NCBI GenBank assembly: GCA_021152555.1
Contig: JAGKVE010000021.1
Location: 1 to 27,862, forward strand
DNA length: 27,862 nucleotides
Source of the DNA: Bacteroidia bacterium
GTDB lineage: Bacteria > Bacteroidota > Bacteroidia > Bacteroidales > Paludibacteraceae
Direction of reading: 5' to 3'
The notes under the pieces were generated by a model. That model was given only the letters and a program-made list of their open reading frames with translations, did no database searches and was not told the origin of the DNA. The translations under genes and the position numbers were made by a program. Positions 24,188 through 27,862 of the stretch are shown piece by piece; the stretch's first letter is position 1, and every line of letters begins with the position of its first letter.

Positions 24188-24228
24188 CTACCGCGCTTTT
24201 CGTGATGAAACGTGCGGTAGTTTTGTTT
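24188..24228 (+). terminator. Intrinsic terminator of the long operon
   Basis: CTACCGCGCTTTTC (24188-24201) pairs with GAAACGTGCGGTAG (24207-24220) with one mismatch and one G-U pair around a GTGAT loop. TTTTGTTT follows. The position, 50 bp after the last stop codon of the 14810-24137 run, fits the end of that transcript. Confidence 0.85.
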
Positions 24229-24233
24229 ATGAA

Positions 24234-24530
24234 AGACCTCAAATGCGCGCGAGCGCAAGCAGACTTTTGAGGTGCGCGGAGCGGTTGGAGACTTGCGGTT
24301 TGAGTAGGCACACGGAGACTTTTGGGGTTAACGGAATTGATGAAGACTCACATGGTCTGCGCGTAAAAGGAGACTTGTAAAGTCGCATAAAGTGAAGACC
24401 TTTGATGTGAAAAAAAAGAGACTCTTAATGTCGTTGCTACGAGCAGACTTTTGAAAATGTTTACACGTGCAGACTTCGGCACTTTTGAAATAATGGAGAC
24501 CTTTGCTTTGAGGGCGAGAGCGTCCTAATT
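24234..24530. repeat. Array of eleven short AGAC-headed repeats, 23-28 bp apart
   Basis: AGAC followed by T or C occurs at 24234, 24261, 24289, 24316, 24344, 24371, 24396, 24419, 24445, 24471 and 24497. The spacings are 27, 28, 27, 28, 27, 25, 23, 26, 26 and 26. The core reads roughly G-V-AGACTTTTGA, with the strongest copies at 24261, 24316 and 24445. The remaining 15-18 nt of each unit are unrelated, so this is not a simple tandem duplication. Spacing is not a multiple of three and no long credible frame spans it. Iteron-like or protein-binding arrays fit best; CRISPR does not, because the repeat is far too short. Confidence 0.7.
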
Positions 24531-24831
24531 TAGAAATTTGCGTTTGCATATTCCGCTTTGAAAGACTCGCTAAAATCAGCCGATATAGCAGGGCGGTTGG
24601 GGCTCTCCAGAGGGAAAAGACGAAAGATTTTGCTATCTTTCGTCGCTATCTGGCTTATTTACAGCATTTTACGATTTCATAGACCGGACAAATAGCGAAA
24701 ACCGGAACAAAATGAGCACTAAAAAGTAGGCTCTGCCCTTGTAAATACTGGTTGTTCCTCGGTTTTTTGAAATAGCGGAAAAATAGGTGTTTTCTTGAAA
24801 AACAGAAGAAGTAAGAAACCGTATTAAACAA
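24531..24831. other. Non-coding stretch with a perfect 10-bp hairpin
   Basis: This 300-bp stretch has no credible gene. GACGAAAGAT (24619-24628) and ATCTTTCGTC (24635-24644) form a perfect 10-bp stem with a TTTGCT loop. It is not followed by a T-run, so it is not a standard terminator. Loosely repeated A-C-C-G-G-A-x-C-A-A-A segments occur around 24681 and 24699. The minus-strand frame through 24669-24881 has no recognisable protein features and runs into the inverted repeat, so I do not call it. Confidence 0.5.
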
Positions 24832-24922
24832 TTATACCACGCTTTTCGGGCGTCAGACCTATATTTTACACGAACGCTCATGATGTTCGTTTGGTCTAAT
24901 CGTCCTAAAAAGCGTGGTATAA
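24832..24922. repeat. 91-nt nested inverted repeat next to the integrase gene
   Basis: The outer arms TTATACCACGCTTTT (24832-24846) and AAAAGCGTGGTATAA (24908-24922) are perfectly complementary over 15 bp. Two further stems nest inside: AGACC (24855-24859) with GGTCT (24893-24897), and ACGAAC (24870-24875) with GTTCGT (24885-24890) around a 9-nt loop. The right arm ends 10 bp before the integrase stop codon. The structure could be a small non-coding RNA, a MITE-like element or a folded recombination site; the sequence alone does not decide. Confidence 0.65.
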
Positions 24923-24932
24923 CTATGCAAAT

Positions 24933-26171
24933 TTAGAACTCAGGAGCTATCTTATTGATACGTTCAATAAGGCTCTCATCAATGTGATTGGCGTAGCGGA
25001 AGGTCATGCTAAGGTCGCTGTGACCAACTATTTGAACGACGTCCAAGTCGGTGGCACCTGCTTTCAGCAGATTGTTAATTCCGCTATCTCGGAGAGAATA
25101 GAGTTGATATTCTCTCGGCAATTTCAACGCTTCTCTCATTCGATCCCAGATGATAGTGAACGAGTGTGATGCAGCAGGAGTCTGGCTCGGTTTCCATGTA
25201 CCTGCACCGAAGACGAAATCATCCGGTTTGGCTCCACGAATATGGTCACGTAATAAGGCTTCCAATTTATCATCCATACGACAGTTATGGTCTTTGCCGT
25301 TTTTCTTCTGCGACCCTTTCATTTCGATACAATGTTTCTCGAAGTTCAACTGTTCCACCTTGACGCGTGTAATCTCTACCGGACGCAGGAAGGATTTATA
25401 CACCAGTTGCATAACGATGATGAATGCAGGATTCTTTTCCCTAAAGTATGCAACAATTCTGTCGCGAACTTCCTTGGGGATAATGGTACGATCTTTACCC
25501 TGCGCTTTCTTTTGTTTGAGGTGTTCAAACGGATTGATGCGGGCATAACTCTTTTCCATCGCCCAACTGAATAACGCGCGCGCGAGTTTTATATTATTAT
25601 TGTACGTACGTGGACTCACGCGATCTTCCCTTATTTTCTTGCGGACAGACTTCTTGCCTTTCGAGTTGTTGCCAAGAAGCACGAACTCCATGTACTGGTT
25701 CGCCTGTGTCTGCGAGAAAACTGAAGCCACAATAGATGGACAGTTATTATGCACCCATTGTTTGAATTGTTTACAGAAACAACTATAACTGCGCATAGTC
25801 GTTTCTTTCAACTCGCCGCAACGATCTTTTTCATACAGGTCAATTACCTGCTCCAATGGAGTGTAAAAGCGAACATTATCACCCGTATAACTTTCCTGCG
25901 TACCTATACCATAAGCAGGAATGTTTTGCTGAAGATTGATAAAACCGGCAGCAAGTTGATTGTTGATTTGAAGAATAATAGCGCTGGTCTGCAATTTGAA
26001 CTCAGTAAGAGTTTTGCAGCGCTTGCGCTCGCGGTTCATCATAATACGAACGCGCTCTAAGTCTTGAACGATAGGGTTAAGCTTGTAGTACTCGATGTAC
26101 CAACCTTTAGAATTGTGTTTGAGCTCTGCGGGAACAAATTGCCTTAGGGCTCCAAAATTTTGATCCAACAT
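24933..26171 (-). CDS. Tyrosine recombinase / integrase, Bacteroidetes type
   Basis: This 412-residue site-specific recombinase has an N-terminal arm-binding region, a core-binding SAM-like domain (about 100-210) and a catalytic domain (about 230-400). Catalytic residues are R263 in F-L-R-P-V-E, R361 in Y-S-L-R-D, H384 in V-G-H-S and the nucleophile Y393 in F-R-Y-A-N. In box II the usual His three residues before the second Arg is Tyr (Y358). Bacteroidetes integrases with a Y-S-x-R/K pattern show the same, so the enzyme is probably active. Its 5' end faces the 3' end of tRNA-Leu(GAG) 164 bp away, the usual layout of a tRNA-integrated element. No excisionase gene is recognised nearby. Confidence 0.9.
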   Translation of the reverse strand: MLDQNFGALRQFVPAELKHNSKGWYIEYYKLNPIVQDLERVRIMMNRERKRCKTLTEFKLQTSAIILQINNQLAAGFINLQQNIPAYGIGTQESYTGDNVRFYTPLEQVIDLYEKDRCGELKETTMRSYSCFCKQFKQWVHNNCPSIVASVFSQTQANQYMEFVLLGNNSKGKKSVRKKIREDRVSPRTYNNNIKLARALFSWAMEKSYARINPFEHLKQKKAQGKDRTIIPKEVRDRIVAYFREKNPAFIIVMQLVYKSFLRPVEITRVKVEQLNFEKHCIEMKGSQKKNGKDHNCRMDDKLEALLRDHIRGAKPDDFVFGAGTWKPSQTPAASHSFTIIWDRMREALKLPREYQLYSLRDSGINNLLKAGATDLDVVQIVGHSDLSMTFRYANHIDESLIERINKIAPEF

Positions 26172-26334
26172 AGTAATTTTTTTTCTTCCGCCAACCTTTT
26201 CTGATTGGCGGGAGAAAAAAAGTTAAACAATGTTATAAACGGCAAATGACTTCCACATCTGTGAAAGTCATTTGGGCAGATTTTGGGTCGATTTTTACGC
26301 GTCTCACGCGTAACTTATTGATTTTCAACCCTTG
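26172..26334. other. Probable attachment and regulatory region between integrase and tRNA-Leu
   Basis: Four structures are packed in 163 bp. A long dyad sits directly upstream of the integrase start (CTTCCGCCAA at 26185-26194 with TTGGCGGGAG at 26205-26214, extended by T- and A-tracts). CAAATGACTT at 26243-26252 pairs with AAGTCATTTG at 26265-26274, a perfect 10-bp arm extended inward by CACA/TGTG. A tandem 11-mer (TTTGGGCAGAT, TTTGGGTCGAT) fills 26271-26292. TTACGCGT and ACGCGTAA form a perfect dyad at 26295-26313. These are candidate integrase or excisionase binding sites. The opposite attachment site is not in the window, so the crossover core cannot be defined. Confidence 0.6.
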
Positions 26335-26418
26335 TGCGCAGGATGAGACTCGAACTCACACGATCTTGCGACCACTACCCCCTCAAAGTAGCGTGTATAC
26401 CAATTTCACCACCTGCGC
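26335..26418 (-). tRNA. tRNA-Leu (anticodon GAG)
   Basis: The minus strand gives an 84-nt type II (long variable arm) tRNA. The acceptor stem GCGCAGG pairs with CCTGCGC with discriminator A. The D arm has TTGGTA, the anticodon loop is TTGAGGG with anticodon GAG, and the T arm is GAGTTCGAGTCTC. CCA is not encoded. Its 3' end points at the integrase gene, which makes it the likely insertion target. Confidence 0.9.
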
Positions 26419-26419
26419 G

Positions 26420-26501
26420 TGCCCAGAACAGGACTCGAACCTGCACACCTCGCGGCATGCGCACCTGAAACGCACGCGTCTACCAATTCCGCCATCTGGG
26501 C
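26420..26501 (-). tRNA. tRNA-Leu (anticodon CAG)
   Basis: The minus strand gives an 82-nt type II tRNA. The acceptor stem GCCCAGA pairs with TCTGGGC with discriminator A. The anticodon loop is TTCAGGT with anticodon CAG, and the T loop is GGTTCGAGTCC. CCA is not encoded. It lies 1 nt upstream of tRNA-Leu(GAG) on the same strand, so both come from one precursor. Confidence 0.9.
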
Positions 26502-26518
26502 TCACACTCATAATGAGC

Positions 26519-26547
26519 AAAAAAAAAGAGCGGAAAAGTTATTCCGC
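26519..26547 (-). terminator. Intrinsic terminator of the rsmI-flgM operon
   Basis: Read on the minus strand, GCGGAA, TAACTT and TTCCGC form a 6-bp hairpin followed by TC and nine Ts (26527-26519). It lies 37 bp after the flgM-like stop codon, so it closes that transcript and separates it from the tRNA pair. Confidence 0.8.
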
Positions 26548-26583
26548 CCTTATTTATCCCCTTAAAACGACTACGGAATTCTA

Positions 26584-26871
26584 TTAGAGTCCGTATGCGC
26601 TAAGAATCCGGTCCGCAGTTGCAGCGATTGTAGCATCGCTGAAGAAATTTGGATCCTGAATCTTAAGCTTAATCTCTTCCACCAAGTCCTGACGAATATC
26701 TGGAGTTTCATCAGACACCTGCTTCAAGTACATAGCTTCTGCAGCTGCCTTTGCTTCTTCTGAAACGCTGATTTCATCAGATGTTCTCTGTGAATTTGCA
26801 ACATTGTTAGAGCGTTTTGTGCTCTGAAGATTGTTCACAGGTGATACATAATTAACTTTGTCTATCATCAT
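26584..26871 (-). CDS. flgM: FlgM-like anti-sigma-28 factor, spirochaete type
   Basis: This 95-residue protein has the FlgM layout: a low-complexity N-terminus (about 1-30), a D-E-I-S-V-S-E-E-A-K motif (33-42), then P-D-I-R-Q-D-L-V-E-E-I-K and a final A-T-A-D-R-I-L-S helix. FlgM binds FliA/sigma-28 and holds late flagellar genes silent until the hook-basal body is complete. The A-T-A-D-R-I ending recalls Treponema members of the family. Bacteroidales have no flagella, so this gene marks the right end as coming from another phylum. It starts 1 bp after the rsmI stop and is followed by a terminator. A start at the second Met is equally possible. Confidence 0.72.
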   Translation of the reverse strand: MMIDKVNYVSPVNNLQSTKRSNNVANSQRTSDEISVSEEAKAAAEAMYLKQVSDETPDIRQDLVEEIKLKIQDPNFFSDATIAATADRILSAYGL

Positions 26872-26872
26872 A

Positions 26873-27592
26873 CTAAGCCTCGCTTATATTATCGGAAGAT
26901 TCATCTAAAAGTTTAGCATTTTTATTGCCGGAAATAAAAATTGCAAACTCGCCCTGGACCTTAGCCCTTGAGCCGTAATCTTCAAGAACCTCTCTCGCTG
27001 TTCCTTCAGTTATCTCTTCATGAAGCTTTGTCAGCTCACGACCAACAACAACCCTTCTTCCTTCTTCAATATCGGCAATATCCGTCAAAAGTTTAACAAT
27101 TCTGAAGGGACTTTCGTAAATAATTATGGCATCACCTGTTGCCATAAGTTCCCTAAGTCGGCTTCTCCTGCGGCCTGGTTTAGGTGACAGGAATCCCTCA
27201 AAAATAAGGGTCTTTCCACCCGCTCCTGCTACACTTGCAAGGGATGCAAATGCACTTGCTCCAGGAATCGGAATTACCTTGTGTCCCGCCTTTCTTGCAA
27301 GCCCCGCAAGGATTGCCCCAGGATCACTGATTCCAGGTGTTCCTGCATCGCTGGCATAGGCAACAGTCTGACCCTCATCAAGCATCTTTATGATCTTTTC
27401 GGAAGCAAACTGTTCGTTCTGGGACCTGCAGCTTATCAGTGGTTTCCTTATCTCAAAATGAGTTAAAAGCTGAAGTGTATGGCGGGTGTCTTCCGCTGCT
27501 ATCACATCAACGCTTTTAAAGGTTTCCAAAGCCCTGTAAGTGATGTCTCCCAGATTTCCTATAGGCGTAGCTACAATATATAATTCTGACAC
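26873..27592 (-). CDS. rsmI: 16S rRNA (cytidine-1402 2'-O)-methyltransferase RsmI
   Basis: RsmI uses SAM to methylate the 2'-O of C1402 in the decoding centre of 16S rRNA. The tetrapyrrole-methylase fold is clear: L-Y-I-V-A-T-P-I-G-N-L-G-D-I-T near the start, A-A-E-D-T-R-H-T, Y-A-S-D-A-G-T-P-G-I-S-D-P-G and I-P-G-A-S-A with F-E-G-F-L. I choose the GTG at 27592 (239 residues) because homologues begin at this point; the longer frame from 27646 would contain the promoter. The sigma-70-like promoter places the transcription start almost on this GTG, so the message may be leaderless. It is co-transcribed with the flgM-like gene. Confidence 0.92.
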   Translation of the reverse strand: MSELYIVATPIGNLGDITYRALETFKSVDVIAAEDTRHTLQLLTHFEIRKPLISCRSQNEQFASEKIIKMLDEGQTVAYASDAGTPGISDPGAILAGLARKAGHKVIPIPGASAFASLASVAGAGGKTLIFEGFLSPKPGRRRSRLRELMATGDAIIIYESPFRIVKLLTDIADIEEGRRVVVGRELTKLHEEITEGTAREVLEDYGSRAKVQGEFAIFISGNKNAKLLDESSDNISEA

Positions 27593-27598
27593 AAGTAT

Positions 27599-27627
27599 AG
27601 TATACAACCATGAGTGTTTTTTTGCAA
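27599..27627 (-). promoter_or_regulatory. Sigma-70-type promoter of rsmI
   Basis: On the minus strand TTGCAA (27627-27622) and TATACT (27604-27599) are separated by 17 nt, close to the general bacterial -35/-10 consensus. This differs from the TAnnTTTG promoters in the rest of the window. Initiation about 7 nt after the -10 box falls on the GTG start at 27592. Confidence 0.75.
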
Positions 27628-27700
27628 CTTTACTGCTAAAAATCAACTTCCAAATACCGATAATATAAGGGAATTTCTGTATTTTTCGGAGTTTTTTACA

Positions 27701-27862
27701 ATGACTAGAAAGGAAAGAATTGCCGCAACTATTACTGGTATTGCTCTCTTCTGCGTGGCAGCATTGTTTTCCATTGGCCTTCTTTTAGGTCTCCTGGACT
27801 TTGGTTCTACAAGCAGCCGTTTTCTTCCAGCCCTAGGACAGATGCTGCTTTCCGTATACGGA
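27701..27862 (+). CDS. N-terminus of an FtsK/SpoIIIE-like DNA translocase, partial
   Basis: A frame opens at the ATG at 27701 with a Shine-Dalgarno GGAG at 27688-27691 and stays open to the window end. The 54 residues seen start with a short basic segment (M-T-R-K-E-R), then a hydrophobic helix (about residues 8-30) and the beginning of a loop. This fits the four-helix membrane domain of FtsK/SpoIIIE, which anchors the chromosome-pumping ATPase at the septum, but any polytopic membrane protein could start this way. It diverges from rsmI. The FtsK call rests on this short segment and on my memory of gene order near rsmI in treponemes. Confidence 0.5.
   Translation, partial: MTRKERIAATITGIALFCVAALFSIGLLLGLLDFGSTSSRFLPALGQMLLSVYG

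Noticed and set aside
24234..24530. CRISPR-like array of regularly spaced motifs
   Set aside because: The conserved part is only about 6-10 nt and degenerate, units are 23-28 bp, and there are no cas genes. It does not meet any CRISPR layout.
24669..24881. 70-aa minus-strand frame in the gap before the integrase
   Set aside because: The protein has no recognisable features, runs into the 91-nt inverted repeat, and has no promoter or coupling to a neighbour.
26172..26222. Intrinsic terminator directly upstream of the integrase start
   Set aside because: In both directions the stem is preceded by Ts and followed by As, so the tracts pair with each other and do not make a terminating U-run.
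26295..26313. Recombination crossover core at the ACGCGT dyad
   Set aside because: A core should be shared with the other end of the element, which is outside the window; only a perfect dyad can be stated.

Overview
The window joins two genomic backgrounds. Bases 1 to about 26,170 look like Bacteroidetes (Bacteroidales) DNA. Three promoters carry the Bacteroidetes -7 element TAnnTTTG (TATCTTTG, TATCTTTG, TACCTTTG), Shine-Dalgarno sites are mostly absent, and the integrase has the Y-S-L-R form of its active-site box seen in Bacteroidetes integrases. Bases after about 26,500 look like a flagellated spirochaete, probably Treponema. They hold a FlgM-like anti-sigma factor, rsmI behind a classical sigma-70 promoter (TTGCAA, 17 nt, TATACT), and an ftsK-like start behind a GGAG Shine-Dalgarno site. 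Two tRNA-Leu genes (GAG and CAG) lie between the two parts, and the tyrosine integrase gene faces the 3' end of tRNA-Leu(GAG). The simplest reading is an integrative island whose right end sits at a tRNA-Leu gene, possibly after transfer between phyla. A metagenomic assembly chimera must be excluded first.

Layout. (1) 1-3165: the 3' part of a type I restriction hsdR, then an AT-rich AbiH-like abortive-infection gene. (2) 3285-10261: four overlapping genes encoding a DUF6361-like protein, a two-HKD phospholipase-D-like protein, a 1014-aa SNF2/DEAD-type helicase and a WYL regulator. I know no named defence system with exactly this content. (3) 10382-11332: a stand-alone HIRAN protein and a PUA/EVE-like protein, expressed from a promoter whose upstream 34 nt match (33/34) those of the helicase operon. 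The two units are therefore probably one regulon, perhaps controlled by the WYL protein. (4) 11448-14653: two unrecognised proteins and an ADP-ribosylglycohydrolase fused to a second domain that may bind an ADP-ribose-like ligand.

(5) 14810-24137: one run of 17 mostly abutting or overlapping plus-strand genes behind a canonical Bacteroidetes promoter with a 19-bp perfect palindrome over the transcription start. The first three genes encode a 2H phosphoesterase, a bacterial-type PARG and a Nudix hydrolase. With the upstream glycohydrolase they form a plausible ADP-ribose removal and recycling set. Further on are a YbjQ protein, an acetyltransferase, a HARE-HTH protein, a lipoprotein fused to a flavin-reductase-like domain, an AlkZ-related protein, AlkD, two alpha/beta hydrolases, an ICMT-like methyltransferase and membrane proteins. 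A strong intrinsic terminator closes the run.

(6) 24138-24932: about 800 bp without a credible gene but with clear structure: eleven AGAC-headed repeats spaced 23-28 bp, a perfect 10-bp hairpin, and a 91-nt nested inverted repeat next to the integrase stop codon. (7) 24933-26334: the integrase gene, then a 160-bp zone packed with three inverted repeats and a tandem 11-mer, as expected for an attachment region. (8) 26335-27862: two tRNA-Leu genes, a terminator, the flgM-like gene and rsmI on the minus strand, and a divergent ftsK-like start cut by the window edge.
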